From Alistipes sp. (GTDB taxonomy: Bacteria > Bacteroidota > Bacteroidia > Bacteroidales > Rikenellaceae), in NCBI GenBank assembly GCA_009774895.1, contig VSOO01000054.1, forward strand, positions 1 to 8,732: DNA of 8,732 nucleotides, given 5' to 3'. The notes beneath the pieces are model-generated. The model had not been told where the DNA came from and did not search any database. It saw only the letters and a program-made list of their open reading frames with translations. The translations under genes and the position numbers were made by a program. This document shows positions 1-5,616 of this stretch, one piece after another (the stretch's first letter is position 1; every line of letters starts with the position of its first letter).

Positions 1-525
1 GAGGAGGAGATGACCGAGATCACGCGTCAGGACCAGAAGCCGCCCGAGCCTCCCAAGAAGGTCGAGGTGAAGGTGATTTCGGACATTCTGGATATCGTGA
101 CCAACGATACGAAGATCACTACCGAACTTACGTTCAACGAGTTCAACGAGGACGACGCCATCGAGCCCATCGTGGAGGTCGAGGAGGAGGTCATCGAGGA
201 CGACCAGCCGTTCATCATCGTGGAGACGATGCCTTCGTTCCAGGGCGGCGACCTCAACAAGTTCCGCCAGTGGGTGCAGAGCAACGTGAAGTTCCCGCAG
301 ATTGCGCTTGAGAACAACATCTCGGGTCGTGTGACGGTGACTTTCGTGATCGAGAAGGACGGTCGTCTGACCAACATCCAGGTGCTTCAGAGCCCCGACC
401 GCTCGCTGTCGGACGAGGCGGTGCGCGTGTTGCAGAAGTCGCCCGTGTGGTCGGCCGGCAAGCAGCGCGGACAGGCCGTGCGCGTGCGCTACAACCTGCC
501 CGTGGACTTCCGTCTGCAAAACTAA
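1..525 (+). CDS. Energy transducer TonB, C-terminal part (5' end outside window)
   Basis: TonB proteins carry proton-motive-force energy from the inner-membrane ExbB/ExbD complex to TonB-dependent outer-membrane receptors. The frame is open to the left edge: three Glu codons precede the Met at position 10, so that Met is probably internal and the N-terminal membrane anchor lies outside the window. About 174 codons are visible. A short Pro/Lys stretch (KPPEPPKKVEVK) is followed by a long acidic linker with runs of Glu and Asp. The TonB C-terminal fold starts near nt 229 (MPSFQGGDLNKF) and runs to the end; it contains the typical FPQIALENNISGRV segment, the strand VTVTFVIEKDG, and the final VRYNLPVDFRL strand. 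The acidic linker followed by a 'MPSFQGG' entry to the domain is typical of Bacteroidota TonB proteins. This phylum usually has many TonB paralogs, so the receptor partner cannot be inferred. The family call is firm; the true start is not visible. Confidence 0.93.
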   Translation, partial: EEEMTEITRQDQKPPEPPKKVEVKVISDILDIVTNDTKITTELTFNEFNEDDAIEPIVEVEEEVIEDDQPFIIVETMPSFQGGDLNKFRQWVQSNVKFPQIALENNISGRVTVTFVIEKDGRLTNIQVLQSPDRSLSDEAVRVLQKSPVWSAGKQRGQAVRVRYNLPVDFRLQN

Positions 526-543
526 CGGACGCGGAAACGATTG

Positions 544-576
544 GCGAGGGTATCCTTTTTGCGGGGATACCCTCGC
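544..576 (+). terminator. Perfect 12-bp hairpin after the tonB-type gene
   Basis: GCGAGGGTATCC (544-555) pairs perfectly with GGATACCCTCGC (565-576) around a 9-nt loop. It begins 18 bp after the TonB stop codon and ends 20 bp before hflX, where a terminator would be expected. The T-run (556-560) lies in the loop, and only TT follows the stem, so it is not a textbook intrinsic terminator. It could also work as an mRNA 3'-end stabiliser, or act on both strands because the stem is symmetric. Confidence 0.6.
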
Positions 577-596
577 TTGCAAGATAGGAAAACGAT

Positions 597-1811
597 TTGG
601 AAAACAAGGACAACACAACGAAGAACGTCGGGCGCGAACCGGGGCGCGAGCGTGCCGTGGCCGTGGCCGTGGTGCGCGACGACCAGGATCCGCGGCAGGC
701 TGCCGAGTACCTCGACGAACTGGAGTTTCTGGCCGAAACGGCCGACATCGCCACCGTGAAGCGCTTCACGCAGCGGCTGCCCCAGCCCTCGTCGCGCATC
801 TACGTGGGTCCGGGCAAGCTGGAGGAGATCGCCGACTACTGCCGCGACGAGGAGATCGACGTGGTGATCTTCGACGACGAACTGTCGCCCGCGCAGACCC
901 GCAACATCGAGAAGGCCATGCCCTGCCGCGTGCTCGACCGCACGCGCCTGATTCTCGACATCTTCATGTCGCGGGCGCGGACGGCCTATGCCAAGACGCA
1001 GGTGCAGCTGGCCAACTATCAGTACATGCTGCCGCGCCTGGCGGGTCTGTGGACCCATCTTGAGCGGCAGCGCGGCGGCACGGGAACGCGCGGCGGCGCC
1101 GGCGAACGCGAGATCGAGACCGACCGGCGCATCGTGCGCGGCCGCATCGCCAAGCTCAAGGAGGAGTTGCAGCGCATCGACCGCCAGATGGCCGTGCAGC
1201 GCTCGAACCGCGGCGCGCTGGTGCGCGTGGCGCTGGTGGGCTATACGAACGTGGGCAAATCGACGCTCATGAACCTCCTCGCCAAGAGCGAGGTGTTTGC
1301 CGAGAACAAGCTCTTCGCCACGCTCGACACCACGGTGCGCAAGGTGGTGTTCGACAACCTGCCGTTTCTGCTCTCGGATACGGTGGGTTTCATCCGCAAG
1401 CTCCCCACGGAGCTGATCGAGTCGTTCAAATCGACGCTCGACGAGGTGCGCGAGGCCGACCTGCTGGTGCATGTGGTCGATATTTCGCATCCGCAGTTCG
1501 AGGACCAGATCGCCGTGGTGAAGCAGACCCTGAGCGAGATCGGTGCGGGCGACAAGCCGGTCTATCTGGTCTTCAACAAGGTCGATGCTTATACATATAT
1601 TAAAAAGGACGAGGACGACCTCACGCCTGCCGGGCGCGAGAACCTCTCGCTCGACGACCTGAAGCAGAGCTGGATCGCCAAGGCCAACACGCCCTGCATC
1701 TTCCTTTCGGCGGTCGAGCGGACCAACATCGACAAGTTCCGCGCCGACCTCTACGGCATGGTGCGCGAGATCCATGCCGGACGCTACCCGTTCAACAATT
1801 TTCTGTACTGA
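597..1811 (+). CDS. hflX: GTPase HflX (ribosome-splitting/rescue factor)
   Basis: HflX is a cytoplasmic GTPase that binds 50S subunits and splits stalled ribosomes, notably after heat stress. The 404-residue product has the HflX N-terminal domain (about 20-115, including YVGPGKLEEI), a linking helical region with a Gly/Arg-rich stretch near RGGTGTRGGAGE, and a G domain from about 210. Visible GTPase motifs are G1 GYTNVGKST (215-223), the switch region with DTTVRK, G3 DTVGF (261-265), G4 NKVD (327-330) and G5 SAVE (371-374). The start is TTG at 597: a TAG in frame at 585-587 blocks extension, the next in-frame ATG is about 100 codons inside the conserved domain, and AGGA (586-589) sits 7 nt upstream. 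A short AT-rich patch around 1586-1604 encodes an AYTYIKKDEDD insert after G4, which I recall from Bacteroidota homologs. upp follows after 29 bp with no terminator seen, so co-transcription is likely. Confidence 0.95.
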   Translation: MENKDNTTKNVGREPGRERAVAVAVVRDDQDPRQAAEYLDELEFLAETADIATVKRFTQRLPQPSSRIYVGPGKLEEIADYCRDEEIDVVIFDDELSPAQTRNIEKAMPCRVLDRTRLILDIFMSRARTAYAKTQVQLANYQYMLPRLAGLWTHLERQRGGTGTRGGAGEREIETDRRIVRGRIAKLKEELQRIDRQMAVQRSNRGALVRVALVGYTNVGKSTLMNLLAKSEVFAENKLFATLDTTVRKVVFDNLPFLLSDTVGFIRKLPTELIESFKSTLDEVREADLLVHVVDISHPQFEDQIAVVKQTLSEIGAGDKPVYLVFNKVDAYTYIKKDEDDLTPAGRENLSLDDLKQSWIAKANTPCIFLSAVERTNIDKFRADLYGMVREIHAGRYPFNNFLY

Positions 1812-1840
1812 TACTTACAAACCCCAAAACACCCTTATCC

Positions 1841-2497
1841 ATGACAATACATACGCTTGGCAGCGAAAATACCGTTCTCAGCAAGTTCATCGCCGAAATC
1901 CGCGACAGGCGGATCCACACCGATTCGATGCGTTTCCGCCGCAACCTCGAACGCATCGGCGAGGTCACGGCCTACGAGATATCGAAAACCCTCGACTACG
2001 AGCAGCGGATCGTGGAGACGCCCCTGGGCGAGGCTTCGGTGGCGATGATCTCCGACCGCGTGGTGCTGGCCACGATCCTGCGTGCGGGACTGCCGTTCCA
2101 CCAGGGCTTCCTGAACTACTTCGACGACGCGCAGAACGCCTTCGTGTCGGCCTACCGCAAGAGCACGAAGGACGGCAAGTTCAAGGTGAAGGTGGAGTAC
2201 ATATCGTGCGGCGACCTGGAGGGCAAGGTGCTGCTGCTGGTCGATCCGATGCTTGCGACGGGATCGTCGCTCGTGCTGGCCTACAACGCCCTGTGCGAAC
2301 GCGGCGGACAGCCCAAGCACACCCATGTGGCTGCGGTCATCGCCAGCGAGCAGGGCATCGACTACGTGCGGAAGAACATGCCTGCGGAGACTACGACCCT
2401 GTGGACGGCGGCCGTGGACGAGGAGCTGACCTCGCGCGCCTACATCGTGCCGGGCATCGGCGATGCCGGCGATCTGGCCTACGGCGAGAAGATCTGA
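1841..2497 (+). CDS. upp: Uracil phosphoribosyltransferase
   Basis: Converts uracil plus PRPP to UMP in pyrimidine salvage, in the cytoplasm. The 218-residue protein is close to the usual family length of about 208-218. The PRPP-binding loop is DPMLATGSS (135-143), preceded by the hydrophobic strand VLLLV. The uracil-binding C-terminal signature is clear: GIGDAGDLAYGEKI, with GDAGD at 207-211. TILRAGLPFHQGFLNYF matches the conserved central region. The ATG at 1841 gives an N-terminus (MTIHTLGSENTVLSKFIAEIRD) that starts where Bacteroidales homologs start. No strong Shine-Dalgarno is visible; the upstream leader is A/C-rich, as is common in this phylum. The gene probably shares an mRNA with hflX, although a link between their functions is not obvious. 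All key motifs are intact. Confidence 0.96.
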   Translation: MTIHTLGSENTVLSKFIAEIRDRRIHTDSMRFRRNLERIGEVTAYEISKTLDYEQRIVETPLGEASVAMISDRVVLATILRAGLPFHQGFLNYFDDAQNAFVSAYRKSTKDGKFKVKVEYISCGDLEGKVLLLVDPMLATGSSLVLAYNALCERGGQPKHTHVAAVIASEQGIDYVRKNMPAETTTLWTAAVDEELTSRAYIVPGIGDAGDLAYGEKI

Positions 2498-2552
2498 CGG
2501 TCCGGCCAATGCGGCCCGACGGCTTGCGTTCGGACGCAGGTCCGGGGCGGCA

Positions 2553-2572
2553 GCCCGCGAAGGGCGGTTTTT
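2553..2572 (+). terminator. Weak terminator-like hairpin after upp
   Basis: GCCC (2553-2556) and GGGC (2562-2565) pair around a GCGAA loop, followed by GG and five T residues (2568-2572). The stem is only 4 bp, but a T-run directly behind a GC stem 55 bp after the upp stop codon is consistent with a weak intrinsic terminator. It is a low-confidence call in a region with high GC background. Confidence 0.35.
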
Positions 2573-2636
2573 CGTGCGGCCCGGGGCCGTGCGGAGCGGC
2601 GGGTGTCGCGGTGCGCAGGTGCGGCGTTGAAAAACG

Positions 2637-2691
2637 GTCGTTTTCGCTGAGCCGAGCGCAGCGCCGAACGGAGTCCGGGTGAGAAAACGAC
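2637..2691. repeat. Inverted repeat, candidate interspersed (REP-like) element
   Basis: GTCGTTTTC (2637-2645) and GAAAACGAC (2683-2691) are perfect 9-nt inverted copies 37 nt apart. Inside lies a smaller pair, CGCTG (2645-2649) with CAGCG (2659-2663), and the GC-rich tract has the look of repeated intergenic DNA. Only one copy is present in this window, so repetitiveness is an inference. It could instead be a structured 3' end of the upp transcript. Confidence 0.4.
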
Positions 2692-2742
2692 AGCTCCCGA
2701 GCCAACGTCGCAGGTGATCCGGGTGCGCTGCCGAACCTCCCC

Positions 2743-2759
2743 GCCGGCGCGCAGCCGGC
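2743..2759. repeat. 6-bp GC hairpin upstream of the phosphotransferase gene
   Basis: GCCGGC occurs twice, at 2743-2748 and 2754-2759, separated by GCGCA. Because GCCGGC is self-complementary, the two copies form a perfect stem. The element ends 31 bp before the start codon at 2791 and would lie in the 5' leader or the promoter region. There is no following T-run. A regulatory role is possible but unsupported. Confidence 0.35.
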
Positions 2760-2790
2760 ATGAATACCGATTGCATAAAAGCGAACCGAA

Positions 2791-4632
2791 ATGAAGAGAC
2801 GACTGCTGTTCCTCCTTGCCGTATTTGCGGCCACGACGCTCCTGATGGCGTTGCAAAAGCCCGTGTTCCTGCTCTTTCACGCTGCGCAGGCCGCCGAGGC
2901 CCCGTTGGCGGAGCGGCTGCTCGTGCTGTGGCACGGCCTCTCGCTCGACATGACCGTGGCGGGCTATGTCACGGCGCTGCCGTTGCTTGCGACCCTCGCG
3001 TCGCTGTGGGTGTCGCTGTCCGACCGGGTGTGGCGCCGCATGTTCCGGGGCTACTTCCTCGTCGTGTCGCTCTTCACGGCGGCCGTCTTCGCCGTCGATC
3101 TTGCGCTCTACGGCTACTGGGGTTTCCGCATCGACGCCACGATCCTGATCTACCTCTCCGATCCGAAGGGGGCGCTGGCCAGCATCGGCGCGTGGGAGGC
3201 GGTGCGCCAGGTGCTCCTGTTCGTGCTCTCGGCCGGGGTGATGCCATGGGTCTATGACCGCGTGGTTCGCCTCTTTTCGGGCGAACGGGTGCGTCTGCGC
3301 CTGGCTGCCTCGGGCGTGCTGCTCTTTGCCGCCGGGCTCTGCTTCCTGGCGATCCGCGGCGGCGTGACCGTGGCCACGGCCAACGTCTCGAAAGTCTGTT
3401 TCAGCGCCGATACCTTCCTGAACCATGCGGCGATCAATCCCGTGTTCTCGCTTCTCTCGTCGGTGGGCGACGGCGACGACTACGCCGCGATGTACCCCTT
3501 CTTCGAGGAGGAGGAGCGTGCGCGGCGTTTCGAGCGCCTGCGCGGCGACCGTCCCTCCGCCGTGCCCGACACGGGGCTGCTCCGCATGTCGCGGCCCAAC
3601 GTCGTGGTGGTCATCTGCGAGAGTTTCGGCCGCACGCTCATGGACGAGCGGGTGGACGGCGAGGAGGTGATGCCCAACATGCAGCGCTTCCGCCGCGAGG
3701 GGGTGTGGTTCGAGAATTTCTTCGCCAATTCGTTCCGCACGGACCGCGGCGAGGTGGCGGTGCTGAGCGGGTTTCCCGCCCAGACCCGCACGTCGGTGAT
3801 GAAACTCCCGGCCCGCAGCCGGAGGCTCCCCTCGATCGCGCGGTCGCTGGCCCGCGAGGGGTATGCCACGCGTTTCGTCTACGGCGGCGACCTCAACTTC
3901 ACGGACCAGGCTTCGTACATGTACGCTACGGGGTGGCAGCAGCTCACGCAGCAGAAAGACCTGAGTCTGGATGCTCCGACCTCGAAGTGGGGCTATGCCG
4001 ACGACGTGGTCGCCGACTACTTCGCCGACGAAGTGCTGCACATGAGTGCTGCGGGCAGGCCTTTCCTCGCGGGGCTCCTCACGCTGTCGAGCCACGAGCC
4101 GTTCGAGGTGCCGTTCGCGAAGTTCGACGACAAGGTGCTCAACGCCATGGCTTTCACCGACGACTGCCTGGGCCGGATGATCGACCGCTGGAAAGCGTCG
4201 CCGGCGTGGGACGAACTGCTGGTGGTGCTCGTGGCCGACCACGGCTACGCCTATCCCTACGGGCTGGCGTACAATGCGCCGCTCCGCCACCGCATTCCGA
4301 TGATCTGGCTGGGGGGGGCGGTTGCCGGACCCCGCACCGTGGAGGAGTACGCCTCGCAGATCGACCTGGCGGCCACGCTGCTGGCCCGCATGGGGATCGA
4401 CCACTCCGACTTCGCATACAGCAAGGATATTTTCGACCCCTCGCTGCCCAAGTTTGGCTACTACGTGTTCAACGAGGGCTTCGGGGTGACGAGCGCCGCG
4501 GGCGACGTGGTGTGGGACCGTGCGATGCCTGCGGCGTGCGAGGGGGCCGACACGACGCTGCTCGACGCGGGACGCACGCTGCTCCAGACCACGCACGTCG
4601 ATCTCGGATTGCGCGAAAATACCCATATTTAG
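2791..4632 (+). CDS. LTA synthase/sulfatase-superfamily membrane phosphotransferase
   Basis: The protein (613 residues) has five predicted N-terminal membrane helices (about 4-20, 52-76, 88-110, 139-158, 171-189) and a large extracytoplasmic alkaline-phosphatase-fold domain from about 270. This is the layout of LtaS-type enzymes, which transfer phosphoglycerol groups to glycans or lipids. Likely metal and catalytic residues, by comparison with LtaS, are E277 (in VVVVICESFG), nucleophile T317 (in NSFRTDRGE), D483-H484 (in LVADHGY) and H435 (in LSSHEPF). Gram-negative Bacteroidota do not make Gram-positive lipoteichoic acid, so the substrate is more likely a membrane lipid, periplasmic glucan or surface glycan. 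Related possibilities are phosphoethanolamine or phosphoglycerol transferases, and the sequence does not decide among them. The ATG at 2791 is directly followed by a basic-hydrophobic N-terminus (MKRRLLFLLAV). A run of eight G (4311-4318) lies in the coding sequence at residues 507-510. No promoter was recognised upstream. Confidence 0.88.
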   Translation: MKRRLLFLLAVFAATTLLMALQKPVFLLFHAAQAAEAPLAERLLVLWHGLSLDMTVAGYVTALPLLATLASLWVSLSDRVWRRMFRGYFLVVSLFTAAVFAVDLALYGYWGFRIDATILIYLSDPKGALASIGAWEAVRQVLLFVLSAGVMPWVYDRVVRLFSGERVRLRLAASGVLLFAAGLCFLAIRGGVTVATANVSKVCFSADTFLNHAAINPVFSLLSSVGDGDDYAAMYPFFEEEERARRFERLRGDRPSAVPDTGLLRMSRPNVVVVICESFGRTLMDERVDGEEVMPNMQRFRREGVWFENFFANSFRTDRGEVAVLSGFPAQTRTSVMKLPARSRRLPSIARSLAREGYATRFVYGGDLNFTDQASYMYATGWQQLTQQKDLSLDAPTSKWGYADDVVADYFADEVLHMSAAGRPFLAGLLTLSSHEPFEVPFAKFDDKVLNAMAFTDDCLGRMIDRWKASPAWDELLVVLVADHGYAYPYGLAYNAPLRHRIPMIWLGGAVAGPRTVEEYASQIDLAATLLARMGIDHSDFAYSKDIFDPSLPKFGYYVFNEGFGVTSAAGDVVWDRAMPAACEGADTTLLDAGRTLLQTTHVDLGLRENTHI

Positions 4633-4635
4633 GTA

Positions 4636-4666
4636 TTTGCATTGCGGCGGGCGCTCCTTATTTTTG
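4636..4666 (+). promoter_or_regulatory. Bacteroidota-type promoter (TTTG-N19-TATTTTTG)
   Basis: TTTG (4636-4639) and TATTTTTG (4659-4666) are separated by 19 nt. This matches the known Bacteroidota sigma-ABfr consensus of a -33 TTG-type box and a -7 TAnnTTTG box 19-21 nt apart. The element begins 4 bp after the preceding stop codon and lies 18 bp before the hemerythrin-LuxR start, giving a predicted start of transcription near 4673 and a very short leader. It makes the hemerythrin and exporter genes an independent transcription unit. Confidence 0.75.
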
Positions 4667-4684
4667 TGCGTAAATTACCGACCG

Positions 4685-5611
4685 ATGTATAAATCAGGAA
4701 ACTATACGGGCGACGACCGCATGTGCGATCTGGTGTGCGACAAATACTCCGTGCTCCAGGTCATGAGCCGTTTCGGCATCGCCCTCGGCTTCGGTGACAA
4801 ACCCATCGCCGAGGTGTGCGCTGCGAACGGGGTCGATACGGCGACCTTTCTGGCCGTGGTGAACATGCTCGTGAACCCGGGCGAGGGCGGCGTGTCGCAC
4901 GAGGGGGTGTCGGTGCGCGCGCTGACCGACTACCTCCACAACTCGCACGGTTATTTTCTCGATTTCCGCCTGCCGGCCATCCGGCGCAAGCTCATCGAGG
5001 CCGTGGACTGCTCGCTGAGCGACGTGTCGTTCGCCATCATGCGTTACTACGACGAATACGTGGCCGAGGTGCACCGCCACATGGCCTACGAGGAGAAGAC
5101 CGTGTTCCCCTACGTCGAGGCGCTGCTGCGCGGCGAGAAGAGCGCCACCTACTCGATCGACGTCTTCCGCCGCCACCACGACCAGGTGGAGGCGCGGCTG
5201 CGCGAGCTGAAGAACATCATCATCAAATATTACCCTTCGGGCGGCACGAACGAGCTGAACGGCGTGCTGTTTGATATATTCACCTGCGAACAGGAGCTGG
5301 CGTCGCACAATGCCGTGGAGGACGGAATCTTCATTCCGGCCGTCGAGCGGCTGGCGGCCGACGGCGTGCAGTCCGACGAGAAGCAGGAGACCCTGAGCGC
5401 GCGCGAACGCGAAATCATCGTGTGCGTGGTCAAGGGAATGACCAACAAGCAGATCGCCGACTGCCTCTGCATCTCGGCGCACACCGTCATCACGCACCGC
5501 CGCAACATCGCCGCCAAGCTCCAGATCCATTCGGCCGCGGGTTTGACGATCTACGCCATCGTCAATAAGCTGGTCGATCTTTCGGAGATCAAGGAGACGA
5601 TAGGAGACTGA
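4685..5611 (+). CDS. YtfE-like hemerythrin domain fused to LuxR-type HTH (probable redox/NO/O2-responsive regulator)
   Basis: A 308-residue cytoplasmic protein in three parts. Residues about 15-65 resemble the ScdA/YtfE N-terminal domain (DKYSVLQVMSRFGI...IAEVCAANGVD), but where YtfE has its Cys-Cys pair this protein reads ALGFGDK. Residues about 75-225 form a hemerythrin four-helix domain. H88 (alternatively H85), H132, E136, H164 or H165, H208 and E212 fall at nearly the same positions and in the same order as the six di-iron ligands of E. coli YtfE as I remember them (H84, H129, E133, H160, H204, E208). Residues about 237-300 are a LuxR-type helix-turn-helix: LSAREREI, then KGMTNKQIADCLCISAHTVITHRRNI. 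Such a layout suggests DNA binding controlled by a di-iron centre sensing NO, O2 or redox state; the ligand and targets are inferred. The start is ATG 4685, just behind a good promoter; the frame is open further upstream to about 4520, but that stretch only shadows the preceding gene. The CDF exporter gene follows after 5 bp. Confidence 0.9.
   Translation: MYKSGNYTGDDRMCDLVCDKYSVLQVMSRFGIALGFGDKPIAEVCAANGVDTATFLAVVNMLVNPGEGGVSHEGVSVRALTDYLHNSHGYFLDFRLPAIRRKLIEAVDCSLSDVSFAIMRYYDEYVAEVHRHMAYEEKTVFPYVEALLRGEKSATYSIDVFRRHHDQVEARLRELKNIIIKYYPSGGTNELNGVLFDIFTCEQELASHNAVEDGIFIPAVERLAADGVQSDEKQETLSAREREIIVCVVKGMTNKQIADCLCISAHTVITHRRNIAAKLQIHSAAGLTIYAIVNKLVDLSEIKETIGD
5602..5606 (+). promoter_or_regulatory. 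Shine-Dalgarno AGGAG for the CDF gene
   Basis: AGGAG lies inside the last codons of the hemerythrin-LuxR gene, 10 nt before the ATG at 5617. It supports that start codon and translation of the exporter from the same mRNA. Clear Shine-Dalgarno sites are uncommon in this phylum, so it stands out here. Confidence 0.6.
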
Positions 5612-5616
5612 TACGC

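Larger units (their letters stand above)
2498..2790. other. Gene-free, hairpin-rich intergenic region
   Basis: No convincing protein or RNA gene is visible in these 293 bp between upp and the phosphotransferase gene. Open frames across it are compositionally biased shadows without motifs. It contains several short stems: 2523-2540 (7 pairs including one G-U, TCGG loop), 2553-2565, 2574-2592 (around the near-palindrome CGGCCC-G-GGGCCG), the 2637/2691 inverted repeat, and 2743-2759. No TAnnTTTG box was found on either strand. It may be a mixture of a upp terminator and an interspersed repeat-like element. Confidence 0.55.

Noticed and set aside
517..524. TAGTTTTG on the minus strand at the end of the TonB gene
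   Set aside because: No -33 box at 19-21 nt and no minus-strand gene beyond it; it would only read antisense into the TonB gene.
522..1775. Long minus-strand open frame opposite hflX
   Set aside because: Composition is typical of an antisense shadow in GC-rich DNA (rich in His, Arg, Leu, Val), with no domain motif, while the plus strand encodes an intact HflX.
2479..4626. A 715-codon minus-strand open frame opposite the phosphotransferase gene
   Set aside because: It is very rich in Arg, His and Glu without recognisable motifs, and the plus strand encodes a complete enzyme with catalytic residues. Long antisense frames arise from the GC-rich codon bias.
4520..4684. N-terminal extension of the hemerythrin-LuxR frame
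   Set aside because: The added residues are Arg/Cys-rich shadow of the preceding gene, and the promoter at 4636-4666 lies inside that stretch; the ATG at 4685 fits better.
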